A stretch of 64,000 nt of DNA from Hermatobates lingyangjiaoensis (lineage: Eukaryota > Arthropoda > Insecta > Hemiptera > Hermatobatidae): NCBI GenBank assembly GCA_026182355.1, contig JAPFBL010000167.1, positions 719,001 to 783,000 of the forward strand, written 5' to 3'. A program made the translations under genes and the position numbers. The notes under the pieces were generated by a model. It was not told the DNA's origin. It ran no database searches and was given only the letters and a program-made list of their open reading frames with translations. How positions within the stretch are numbered: the first letter of the stretch is position 1; every line of letters starts with the position of its first letter. Positions 53,401 through 62,485 of the stretch are shown piece by piece.

Positions 53401-53500
53401 AACTTCCTTTCCAGAGGACGCCCGTTAAAAGGGTCGAAAGTGAGTCCTAGTTTCTGTTTTATTCGTGTTTCTCAAAGTTTTCAAAGTAATTGTATATATA
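53401..53500 (+). mobile_element. Decayed PLE cassette
   Basis: CAGAGGACGCCCGTTAAAAG GGTCGAAAGTGAGTCC keeps helix II (CCC/GGG) and GAAA, but the core has A for U (CAGAGGA). It is followed by TTTATTCGTGTTTCTCAA and (TA)n. Confidence 0.45.
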
Positions 53501-53558
53501 TATATATATAAAATAAATTCAAAACGAAGGAAACACACAGAAAGACACAGACATAACT

Positions 53559-53597
53559 CACATGGATATTTCGACCATCGTCGTCATCAGGAGGTGT
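53559..53597 (-). ncRNA. Hammerhead ribozyme motif
   Basis: Minus strand: CTGATGA (complement of 53584-53590), helix II GAC-GATG-GTC, GAAA, AUAU helix III, cleavage-site C, helix I CACCTC pairing with the downstream CATGTG with mismatches. Confidence 0.6.
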
Positions 53598-53699
53598 GAA
53601 GAGCGAAGAGCGAAGAGTCCCGCAGTAAGACAGGGCGGCGACTGCGGGACTGAGTCGCCGCCCAGTCTTACTGCGGGACTCTTCGCTCTTCGCTCTTCA

Positions 53700-53738
53700 C
53701 ACCTCCTGATGACGACGATGGTCGAAATATCGATGTGA
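53700..53738 (+). ncRNA. Hammerhead ribozyme motif
   Basis: CTGATGA (53706-53712), helix II GAC-GATG-GTC, GAAA (53724-53727), AUAU helix III, cleavage-site C at 53731, helix I CACCTC (53700-53705) with GATGTG (53732-53737), one mismatch. Confidence 0.65.
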
Positions 53739-53840
53739 GTTATGTCTGGTCATTCTGTGTGCTTCCTTCGTTTTGAATTTATTTTATTTAAAAAAGTCCG
53801 CTGGACCGTTTCTTTTAATTGTAATATTTATATATATATA

Positions 53841-53841
<1 letters not shown>

Positions 53842-53874
<33 letters not shown>
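53842..53874. repeat. (TA)n microsatellite
   Basis: TA tract between the plus-strand cassette above and the minus-strand PLE remnant below. Confidence 0.9.
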
Positions 53875-53876
<2 letters not shown>

Positions 53877-53967
53877 CATCTTGCTGTTCGTTTCTTGACC
53901 ACTCTATACTTAAAGGTTTTGAGATTTTTTGAGGGATTTTGGTATAGATATTAAAAAACACTTCTTT

Positions 53968-54006
53968 ACCAACGTTTCGACATACATTTATGTCCTCCTC
54001 AGGGCT
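53968..54006 (-). ncRNA. Hammerhead ribozyme motif, GAAACGTT type
   Basis: Minus strand: CTGAGGA (complement of 53996-54002), helix II GACATA-AATG-TATGTC (perfect), GAAA, ACGU helix III, cleavage-site U, helix I GCC with GGT (one wobble). It lies about 440 bp downstream, on the same strand, of a PLE endonuclease remnant. Confidence 0.65.
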
Positions 54007-54446
54007 AAAACATTGATACATTCAGCACCACTTGTTAACTGGGATCTTCAGATACCATGTTGATTCCTCAAACAGTAAATTGTAAATGACTATTTATTTT
54101 ATATATGAAGTCAGATAAATTTAAGTGAAAACAATTTTACCCACGTTAGCTAAATTGATGGTTACCCAATGGATAATCATCATGTTATAAGAGATAACAA
54201 ACTATATATTAAAAATAATAAGAAAATGATAGTAATATATTAACATTCTTAAAAAATAATAAAAATGGAAAACAAATAATGAAAGTATATAAATGTACTA
54301 AAAGGTAAAACATAAAATATTATAAAAGAAAAAAGGGTAAAATACTGGTAATTAGAGTAATGTTAATACAGAATAGAAAGATAATAGCACAAGGTTATGT
54401 AGTTACAACAAAATTGAAGTAAAAGGAAAAATGTAAAAAATTATCT

Positions 54447-54611
54447 TTTGTGATTTAGCTCTGGTGTAATACGCGACCTGAGCAACCAGATGTGAGCCCA
54501 TCACAAGTTCTAAGAGTCAGCGTGTCGTCAGGAGGTCTGTCGCAGAATCTGTGCTCTGAAGCATTCAATGAATTGTAGATTGTGGGAGTTGGCGTAGATG
54601 GGAAATTACAG
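54447..54611 (-). pseudogene. PLE GIY-YIG endonuclease C-terminal remnant
   Basis: Minus-strand translation gives YANSHNLQFIECFRAQILRQ, then stops, then WAHIWLLRSRITPELNHK. Compare the 24.7-kb copy: HANSHHLSFNDCFTVQVLKQ and EAHIWLLGARSKPGLN. The alignment is clear although four stop codons interrupt it. The N-terminal GIY-YIG half is not recognisable upstream of 54611. It is an old copy of a different lineage from the 2.6-kb palindrome, and its own ribozyme is at 53.97-54.01 kb. Confidence 0.65.
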
Positions 54612-54619
54612 TGCTTTTA

Positions 54620-56210
54620 TATATAATAAAAAAAGGATCTCCTGTAAAATAATAAAGGTATCCTTCCATTAACTTGAATCAAGAATTCACCAAAGCATCT
54701 TCACACTTTAATACTGTTGAACTCCAAACACTGAACCATGATTATATAGTAAATGAAATGGAAACCACCGTTATGAATTCAATTCGTTCCTATCTTCTTA
54801 TTATAGCAAAATTAACGCAGTTATAAATATGATTGAAAAGATTCTCAAACAACTTGCAGTGGAAGGGAAAGAGTCAGCCTTGCAGCTCAAGAGGGCAATC
54901 ACATCGTTATAGAACAGCCCCCTTTGGCACTGGCCTATTAAGGGAATTTAGAGCAATTGTTGCTGAATAACCCTCCCATTTTCAAAGCTTGTTTTGATTT
55001 TATCTCCTAAAGCAATCTTTCTATTAGGTAATTAGAACAATTTCAATCTATCGATAAAATTTTTTTAACCATATTGGTTATAATGCCATGCAGGGCCCAT
55101 TGGCCTTATATCTCAAGTGGTTATTAAATATTAGAGAAAATAATGTGTTTATATATGTATCAATTCATCAGATTGATAAAACAAAAATGGAAAAACTTCT
55201 CAGTTTTGTAAAAACATCGTCAATATTTGTAAATTTTAAATATTTTGTAAAAAAAATTTGTGTTGTTAAAATATTGGCCTGAAAACGTTTGAAAGCAAGG
55301 GTGTTGCTGCATTTAACACAATGTTTGTATTTAAAGCATATCTGCTCCTAAAAGTTAGTTTTACCTAGATATGGATATCAATGCCTAAGCCATTGTACGA
55401 CATCAGAAATGAGACAAAGATCTTATTCTCAAAGGACCTAGAGTGTTATATAATAATGATTATCGAGAATGAACCAGCGAACTAAAACCAAAATCACAAA
55501 GAGAAAATTCGTAAATTTCACTACGATATTTGACAAAAATCGGTCACCAGGAGGCTGATGAGAGTTGACCGCTCCTCAGTTCTGATTCGACAAAATTAAT
55601 CAATAAACCAAAATATAGTAAAAAGTAAATATAATAAATCATAATAACAATATTACAATAATTATTGTATTTGTCTCCTTGTAGATAGACCTGTCTGTGG
55701 AGCCATTCTATAACAATACTCCTGTTATTTTACGAATACATGTATATTTTTTAAGTTTTCTTTCGATTTATTTAATTATTTTAAAATATTTTATAATTCA
55801 ATCTATGTTCCTATGGTTTTTTTATTACTTTTTTTGTCTCCCCTCCCTCCATAGGTTATCGTCACTACTACAGTGCTTCTGAGAAAGAGATTTCAATCTT
55901 GCTTTGTCTTCTGAACAGCTCGTTTCACCCTTCTGATGGCGATAGATGTAGCTAAATTTTATAGTGAGTTTTGTGTGTTTTCACCCTGATTATTGGAAGC
56001 AGTCTGTCTTTTATACTATGTATATAAGAAATAAGTTTAACTGAAAAATTATTTAAAAAACAAATTAAACAGATCTCATATTTCTATGCCTGGTGGCTGG
56101 GTAGACCACTTCTACCCTCTATTGACGATGACAATGAAGATCTACAAGTAAGTTGTGTCAGTCCATGCTATATGGTTTTATGTATTGTCCTCCTTTACTT
56201 TCCCTGTTTT
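54620..56210. other. Non-coding DNA with a possible regulatory island
   Basis: Island at about 54830-55040 is non-repetitive and less AT-rich (TTGGCACTGGCCTATTAAGG, GAGCAATTGTTGCTGAATAA). A decayed ribozyme-type scrap may be at 55910-55985 (CTGATGGCGATAGATGTAGC). No gene. Confidence 0.35.
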
Positions 56211-56212
56211 GG

Positions 56213-56221
56213 TATATATTA

Positions 56222-56252
<31 letters not shown>
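56213..56252. repeat. (TA)n microsatellite
   Basis: Interrupted TA tract. Confidence 0.85.
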
Positions 56253-56253
<1 letters not shown>

Positions 56254-57360
56254 TTTGGGGAGGAGACCTGGTCTCACCAATTACTCATTTTGGTTAGATA
56301 ATTAACTTTAAAAAATAATGAAATAAAATCAAATAAATTTGTTAAGTTATAAAACTTTTTGATATGTTTTGTACAATTGGTGTCTTTATTTATAAATAAA
56401 TTGACGGATTGGAGAAACAACAATGAGTTCTTTATGGTGGAATATGTTGCACTCATTCCTCTCTTCATTGGTAAACATATTAGGACAGACACATTCTGAG
56501 TATCTGTATTATTTTCTTTTAGTTTTTAGTATTTTTTGTTTGAAATCGAAAGTTGTATTGTTCTCAATAATGTTTGACTAGCAGCTGCAAGATTGTGTTT
56601 GTGAGGGAATGCTGACTGTGTTGTTTTGACGGTTTGCTGATGATTTCTCTGTCTGGTGGTTTAGTGTTGGGTGGAGGCTTGGGACCAGTCACAAGCAGCT
56701 CTGATGATCTATTTCTGGCGGAGGAAGAGGACTCGAATTCGCTTTAGGCACCGACGATGAATGCTAAGACAGGTGTTGGCGTCCTTGACATCGAGTGTGG
56801 TCAGGTTGCATTCCTGTTGGGCTGTCCTGTCTGCTAGTGGGGGATTTCATGAGTCTCTAAAAGGAATTCTATTATTAACTGGCTAGCAAGAGGGTGGGGT
56901 GTGGAGGTCAGACGTCTGAGGCACGCGTTTGATACAAACTAAAGAGTCTCTCTACCTTCTAGCAGAGTGCCTAAAAGATTTCATAAAACCCAAGTCAAGA
57001 TTCCAGCTGTTCAGGATTCCACGATCTTTTGCAGGCTTACAGATGCCATACAAAATGCTACCAACAAATCAGGCGGTTACTCAACGACAGAAATTAGTAT
57101 TAAATATCGACACCTGAGATATTTAAATTCAGTCAACATTTTTAAAATTGAATTTAAAGGATCTCAGAGCATTGTCAATCCGTTAAAATTTCAAAAGCAG
57201 TTGTAGATTTTTGTACTTGAAAAATTGAAAAAAGTGTAATTCAATAATGAATGAACAAACTTTAAAGGCGATTTTTGCACCAGTTTGTATAGTACGGAAT
57301 ACGATGTCAGGCAATTTTCATCTATAGAGTAGAAAAATACAGGGAATATCGCTATAATAT
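56253..57360. other. Non-coding DNA
   Basis: Less AT-rich from 56580 to 57060. Two overlapping 60-80 codon plus frames at 56.93-57.2 kb have no recognisable domain. Confidence 0.35.
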
Positions 57361-57600
57361 AAGGTGGGATGTCAGAGTAGCCCAATGGCATACGTGCTTA
57401 CCTATAGACTGGTAGATCCGTGATTCTAAAAAAAAAAAAATCTTTATATGTCGTCCCTCAGCGAGGACGCTAAGCAAGTCCCGAGCCTGTACAGAGGCAA
57501 ATACTCGAAATGTAGAATGCTCATTGTGTGGTATCACAAAGGGCCAATGTCTGTCCTATGGGTGATCTCTCGTGGAAAAGCCACTGCCAACTAACTTAAA
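57361..57600 (+). mobile_element. Diverged SINE copy
   Basis: Head-like GGATGTCAGAGTAGCCCAAT, then after an A-run GTCGTCCCTCAGCGAGGACG, CCCGAGCCTGTACAGAGGC, AATGTAGAATGCTCATTGTG TGGTATCACAAAGGGCCAAT in family order. The tail is diverged. Confidence 0.7.
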
Positions 57601-58710
57601 CTACTCGTAAAAGGTGACTATGTAGAAAAATAAAATATTTCTTTGCCGAAAAAATTTTGTTTTATTCAAAAAGTCACGGACTTATCAAACTGCCCTCGTA
57701 TTCTCAGTAGTCATTCATAACAACTTAGATTCACGTCTTTAATCAGTGGTCAGTAAGTCAAATATATAAATAGGCAATTCATTATTTCTATTGAATTAAT
57801 ACAAGACAGTAAATATAATTTGCCTATCTAAACTGACTATTATTGATATCCACCTTGTGCAGTTAATTCGTTTGTAGAGCAATAGCGACAATTGTTTAAT
57901 TTAGCAAAGAGAGTTGGCTAAACTTGTCTAATGGGTGATTGCCGCTAACAGCCAGTTATATTATAGCAATTCACAATGTAATATACTGTAATAGCAGTGT
58001 TATGATCTCTGTAATTAACCCAATTTGTTTTTCTTTTCAGGTCAGTACATACTTTGGATTTCACCATTATTTTACCGTAAGTTTATAATTGATTTTTTTT
58101 TTTTTATGAAATAACCTTTTAAGTTTACCAATGTTATTACGTATATTAAATACTTTAACAGTATTTATTAAAATGCTGTTAAAAAAACACATTAATATGT
58201 TGAACAATAAATTCTCTTTACTAATAGATCATTAACAAATTATTCATACCATAGATTGTCTTAAACTGGATTCTTTGTTGTGATTCATAGATTTTTAAAA
58301 GAAACAAATTTCAAGTTCTTCATTTATTCCAGTTATAAATAAAAACTGTCAATGACTTAAACCTATTCTCAACAGAAAAGACAAACATATGTGGCAAATG
58401 CAACTAAAAAGATCGCAGATCCCTACCTTGGAAAAACGATTTTCAAAAAGCTATGATGTAGCCATCTTCTTCCTGATATAATTTCAATTATTATTTTAGA
58501 TAATGAACAACAATTAATATTAATTGTTAATTAATTAATTTCAAATTAACGTTTATTCTTAGAAAAATATATGTTTGGATTTTTTTGCCTCTCATTTGCG
58601 ATATTTTTGTAAAAATGTGTTTTCGATTCTACCAGATAATATTAACTGTTTTCTTTTTTTTTTTTTAACTGAAAATCATAATAATTGTAACTTTTACATC
58701 ATTTATCAGG
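57601..58710. other. Non-coding DNA
   Basis: AT-rich. A less AT-rich island at 57830-57990 (GACAATTGTTTAATTTAGCA, GGGTGATTGCCGCTAACAGC) could be regulatory. No gene. Confidence 0.35.
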
Positions 58711-58714
58711 TAGC

Positions 58715-58860
58715 AGTGATCAATGATTAATGATCAAACCACTGTTAGTGGTTAGTGGTCAATGATCTTTCAACCGTTAGTCTTTTTTTCCCTTTTCATA
58801 TTGTAGTTTGATCATTTATGTTATTTCACGTGTTTATGTGGAAGCTTTATATATATGTAC
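58715..58860. repeat. GACU-lineage cassette without ribozyme core
   Basis: Left TGATCAAACCACTGTTAGTG and right TTGTAGTTTGATCATTTATG ends enclose a deleted ribozyme (ATCTTTCAACCGTTAGTC). Confidence 0.65.
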
Positions 58861-59035
58861 AATTTTTCGATGAAAATACGATCCGAAACGGACAAATAAA
58901 GTTACACTTGCGCAAGTGTGCTTAGTTTCTCTCTCTCTCTTATCTCTGCTGAAGACGGTTCAAATAGAAAATTAGAGATTTTAAGTGTATGTTTTTAATT
59001 TATCTATGTTTCTTCATCAACATTGAAATATATAT
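58861..59035. repeat. UCUC-lineage cassette, decayed
   Basis: Minus strand TTTGTCCGTTTCGGATCG (58871-58897) is the hairpin end; the plus side has TCTGCTGAAGACGGTTCAA and TAGAAAATTAGAGATTT with helix II broken. Confidence 0.6.
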
Positions 59036-59039
59036 ATAT

Positions 59040-59071
<32 letters not shown>

Positions 59072-59072
59072 G
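59026..59072. repeat. (TA)n microsatellite
   Basis: TA tract immediately before a minimal plus-strand ribozyme unit. Confidence 0.9.
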
Positions 59073-59087
59073 TATGTATATATATAC

Positions 59088-59175
59088 AGGGTTTTTGACT
59101 CTGACGAAGACCGCTTGTTACGGTTGAAAGATCTTAGTCTTGTTTTCCCATTCTTATTGTGGTTTAATCATTGAT
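59088..59175 (+). mobile_element. Minimal solo ribozyme cassette between TA tracts
   Basis: Only about 88 bp: CAGGGTTTTTGACT, ribozyme, TTGTTTTCCCATTCTTATTG and TTTAATCATTGAT, with TA repeats on both sides. The smallest complete unit in the window. Confidence 0.65.
59097..59139 (+). ncRNA. Hammerhead ribozyme motif, GACU lineage, intact core
   Basis: CTGACGA (59101-59107), helix II GACCG-CTTGTTA-CGGTT, GAAA (59126-59129), AG-AU-CU helix III, cleavage-site U at 59135, helix I GACT/AGTC. Identical to the motif at 50149-50191. Confidence 0.75.
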
Positions 59176-59204
59176 ATATATATATATATATATATATTTA
59201 TAAA

Positions 59205-59500
59205 AGTATCGACCGTGGAATAGAAACAAAACTGAAGTTTATCGGGAGTAGGTCAGTTCTTCATGTTCAAATTAAACTCTCATTGCCAACGTTTCGGTCT
59301 TTATTTTAATCCTTTTTCATAGGCCTACAAAAACAGAGGAAATATAAGAAATAATACAATCATTCAAAAATCAAACATACATAAAAGTGCAATTAGTTAC
59401 AATTAAGAAATGAGAGTTTAATTTGAACCTGAAGAACTGACCGAGTCCCGATAAACTTTAGTTTTGTTTTTATTCCACGGTCGATACTTTATCAATCTAT
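59205..59500. repeat. Inverted PLE-type cassette, TATCGACCGTGG lineage
   Basis: Arms of about 100 bp (TATCGACCGTGGAATAGAAA, GGTCAGTTCTTCATG, AATTAAACTCTCATT) around a 120-bp centre. The left arm has GCCAACGTTTCGG and CATAGGCC, the non-canonical ribozyme-like end; the right arm lacks it. TA tracts lie outside both ends. Confidence 0.75.
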
Positions 59501-59514
59501 ATATATATATATAT

Positions 59515-60530
59515 TACGAATGGCTTCGTAACCATTGTTCTAGTTCAACGATTAATTTGCAAGTAAATTGCAATAATAAAAACAAATTTAAAAAGGGATA
59601 AGCCATGTTTCGACCGAATATATGAAGAAAGAGGCTTTAGATTGTTAAATTGTGTAGGTCAAATTTTAATTCCATAGGTGTTTACTCCTTCAATTCAGTT
59701 TCTTTAGATGCAGCATATTCAACTGAAGTGGCTTTTATTTCATTTAATTATTGAGTATATATTTCAATTTATTTTTGTAATTAGTGCTTATTACATACTA
59801 TATTTGCTAATTTTAAAATATTTTATTGCATTTAATTATTATTTATTAATATTGGGTAATCAGTATCAAAATGTAGCATGTCAAAAGTATGACAAAATCT
59901 CTCCAAGGAGTGGTATTACTTCAAAAGATGAAAAAACGAAAATATAAGAATGTATAGGGATGAGAAAGTGATACAAATTATGAAGGTACTTGTTCAATAT
60001 TATATGGTCTATTCCTGGAAAAGACAATTTTCAAAAAATGACGATACCTGTGCTTTTATCATACACCAGTTAAATTTTTATTTTATGGCTGCAGATAAAG
60101 CTAAAACATCCATGTGTTGAAAACTCTAATGTTATATGGTTCGAAAACATCTAGGCTCTCAGGGCAGTAACAGTTTTCTATACACATTTTGTTTAATAGT
60201 TTGATATCGAGATTATTTTATAGGAGTTTTGGCTGTAAAGATAAAAAGAAACTGATAAAAGAATATTTCCTGATTCGAAACCTTTATTTATGTTTGTGGA
60301 TTGTTTCAACAGGAATTAGTTTTTTGCCAGGTTCAGAATAGTTAATCAATAAAGCTAATTATATAATATTAGATTCCAGCCCTTGTGGTTACCCAGTCTA
60401 AATAACATACCTAAATGTAGCTTATAGTTTTACATCACGTGCTTCCAGAGTAGCCCTTTGCTCTGTTGCATTCAAACTATTTTGCTTTACTGATGATGTT
60501 GTGTTTCAGTTTATGTGTCACTGCTTTTTT
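59515..60530. other. AT-rich non-coding DNA
   Basis: No gene. A GTTTCGACCGAATATATGAA phrase near 59610 may be a dead ribozyme scrap. The 79-codon frame at 59.71-59.95 kb is hydrophobic and low-complexity. Confidence 0.4.
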
Positions 60531-60533
60531 AAT

Positions 60534-60536
<3 letters not shown>

Positions 60537-60583
<47 letters not shown>
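60537..60583. repeat. (TA)n microsatellite
   Basis: TA tract beginning, on the minus strand, right after the YTH codons of the PLE N-terminal frame. Confidence 0.9.
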
Positions 60584-60589
<6 letters not shown>

Positions 60590-60767
60590 ACAAAGGCAGC
60601 AGGTCTTCCCTTAAGCATATGTTATTAAAATAAGCAGCAGCTTCTGCATTGACCAGTTTCTTGTTGACACTCTCTACTTTTCGTATCACTTTGCGGTGAG
60701 ACTCTGGTAGCTTCCAAAGAAGGTTAGCAAAAGACATTAACACACACAATAAACATAGGTCAAACAC
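60584..60767 (-). pseudogene. PLE N-terminal ORF fragment
   Basis: Minus strand: MSFANLLWKLPESHRK, VNKKLVNAEAAAYF and NNICLREDLLPLYTH, then TA repeats. It aligns with 6.29-6.44 kb residue by residue (MSF..L.W.LP...RK....E.....VNAEAA..FN.ICL.EDLLP.YT). A preceding in-frame Met gives MFDLCLLCVL as a possible longer start. It is the inverted twin of 62.08-62.23 kb. Confidence 0.65.
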
Positions 60768-60825
60768 GAAAAACTAAATCTTAATCACTGTATTAATCAC
60801 TAAATTAACAAACTAAATAAAAATG

Positions 60826-60864
60826 CGTACAAGCTTTCGGCTCTCATTGGCCATCTTCAGGTAT
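60826..60864 (-). ncRNA. Hammerhead ribozyme motif
   Basis: Minus strand: CTGAAGA (complement of 60854-60860), helix II GGCC-AATGAGA-GCC, GAAA, AGCU helix III, cleavage-site U, helix I TAC/GTA. Confidence 0.6.
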
Positions 60865-61133
60865 AAACTAAAATTAATAAAGTCTAAAGCACTATAGTTA
60901 GAATAAAATAAAATACTTGAACAGTGTCTAAAAAATTACTGTACAACAGGAAGTGAATCTAAGGTGGGAGTGAGGGGAAGGGGAGGTATGCATGGCGACA
61001 GGGTCGGCCAAAACTACCTGTGGTTCGTTCACCTCCCTCTCTCCCTTACAAGCTTGAAAGTATTGTCAAAATTCTTAAAGCTAGGCACAGAGTTGAAATC
61101 ATTGCTCTGGACATTTAGCCTTAGCCTCATACA

Positions 61134-61800
61134 TCAAGAGTTAGAACGTTCAACCCAGGTGCTGGTTAATAATGGTTTTTCGAACCAGGAGGTCGCCAAC
61201 TCAATTAAAACTTTTTGCAATAAATGGTATGCTAGTAACGAGACAGCCCCGCCTACAGGAGAGACTATCCGCCTGTTTTACAAAGGATACTTTAGTACGG
61301 AGCATAGACAAGAGGAACGCGCAATACAAAAACTGGTAAATAACAATATTCAGACTACCAACGAGCAGGACAAGATAAGGCTGACTATATATTATAGAAG
61401 TAAAAAGACATCGGACCTACTACTCTACAATAGACCGAGAACTGAGACCCGGAGCTACAACGTAGTCACCTTGTGTATGAGTACAAATGCAGTATAGGGG
61501 ACTGTGCAACCCTCCCATCCTCATACATAGGGATGACTACTACGAAGCTTTCGCGGTGTCTAACTGTCCACCTGAGCACTGGGGCCCCTAAAAACCATAC
61601 GGAGGACGCTCACCGAGTAAGACTGACGAGGCAGGCCCTGATTGAGGGCACTTCCATTCTGCAAGTGTGCCACGAGCCTGGCAGGTTACATATACTGGAG
61701 GCTCTGTATATTAAAGAATGTAACCCCAGGCTAAATGTCCAGAGCAATGATTTCAACTCTGTGCCTAGCTTTAAGAATTTTGACAATACTTTCAAGCTTG
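61134..61800 (+). pseudogene. PLE linker and GIY-YIG endonuclease, frameshifted
   Basis: Frame 1 (to 61497) contains RSTQVLVNNGFSNQEVAN, an RT thumb-side helix region, then FYKGYFSTEHRQEERAI and KTSDLLLYNR. A shift moves the reading to a second frame (from 61473) with YEYKCSIGDCATLPSSYIGM TTTKLSRCLTVHL and LHILEALYIKECNPRLNVQ. YEYKC and SYIGMTT are the two halves of the GIY-YIG motif, followed by the usual R and H region, and EALYIKECNPRLN is the conserved C-terminal end with the metal-binding Glu. CSIGDC adds a cysteine pair between the halves. It differs strongly from the 24-kb endonuclease, so a separate PLE lineage. Confidence 0.7.
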
Positions 61801-61983
61801 TAAGGGAGAGAGGGAGGTGAACGAACCACAGGTAGTTTTGGCCGACCCTGTCGCCATGCATACCTCCCCTTCCCCTCACTCCCACCTTAGATTCACTTCC
61901 TGTAGTACAGTAATTTTTTAGACACTGTTCAAGTATTTTATTTTATTCTAACTATAGTGCTTTAGACTTTATTAATTTTAGTT

Positions 61984-62024
61984 TATACCTGAAGATGGCC
62001 AATGAGAGCCGAAAGCTTGTACGC
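61984..62024 (+). ncRNA. Hammerhead ribozyme motif between endonuclease and N-terminal ORF
   Basis: CTGAAGA (61989-61995), helix II GGC-C-AATGAGA-GCC, GAAA (62011-62014), AGCU helix III, cleavage-site U at 62018, helix I TAC (61986-61988) with GTA (62019-62021). It lies 190 bp after the endonuclease end and 90 bp before the next ORF start. Confidence 0.65.
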
Positions 62025-62081
62025 ATTTTTATTTAGTTTGTTAATTTAGTGATTAATACAGTGATTAAGATTTAGTTTTTC

Positions 62082-62231
62082 GTGTTTGACCTATGTTTAT
62101 TGTGTGTGTTAATGTCTTTTGCTAACCTTCTTTGGAAGCTACCAGAGTCTCACCGCAAAGTGATACGAAAAGTAGAGAGTGTCAACAAGAAACTGGTCAA
62201 TGCAGAAGCTGCTGCTTATTTTAATAATATA
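62082..62231 (+). pseudogene. PLE N-terminal ORF fragment downstream of ribozyme
   Basis: MFDLCLLCVLMSFANLLWKL and VNKKLVNAEAAAYFNN, then a short TA tract. Twin of the minus copy at 60.58-60.77 kb but cut twelve codons earlier (FNNI). Its placement after the ribozyme shows that the cassette includes the start of the coding region. Confidence 0.65.
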
Positions 62232-62235
62232 TATA

Positions 62236-62452
62236 TATATGTTGTTGAAGGCCACAGCGGCTTCAGTATTTACGATCTTTCTCAGTAATTGTTCCTTTTT
62301 TCTGAACATTTTTCTGAAGGTTACGCTGTGGCCTTCAACAACATTGTTTAGAAGAAGATTTGCTGCCCATTTATACGAATATTGTTCAGAAAAAAGGAAC
62401 AATTACTGAGAAAGATCGTAAATACTGAAACCGCTGTGGCCTTCAACAACAT
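62236..62452. repeat. Inverted and directly repeated PLE N-terminal segments
   Basis: TGTTGAAGGCCACAGCGG...GTTCCTTTTTTCTGAAC (62238-62308) is the reverse complement of 62382-62453. Between them is a partial direct copy (62318-62381) of the CCTTCAACAACAT...TTTATACGAAT block that recurs at 62440-62490. Confidence 0.7.
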
Positions 62453-62485
62453 TTGTTTAGAAGAAGATTTGCTGCCCATTTATAC

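Larger units (their letters stand above)
53510..53785. repeat. Inverted ribozyme cassette with GC-rich centre
   Basis: Arms of about 130 bp from AAATAAATTCAAAACGAAGG inward through the ribozyme and GAGCGAAGAGCGAAGAGTCC. The centre (53625-53672) is a second, nested palindrome GGGCGGCGACT...AGTCGCCGCCC. It is followed by GTCC-GCT-GGAC (53796-53806) and TA repeats. Confidence 0.85.
60584..62231. mobile_element. PLE with inverted terminal cassette and endonuclease
   Basis: Outer arms (about 60584-61130 and 61725-62231) are near-perfect reverse complements. Each contains N-terminal ORF start, hammerhead and the 3' part of the endonuclease region. The plus copy additionally keeps upstream coding sequence (61140-61720), so reading along plus the order is endonuclease, hammerhead, N-terminal ORF. 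That is the junction expected between the 3' end of one PLE and the pseudo-LTR containing the start of the ORF. Confidence 0.75.
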
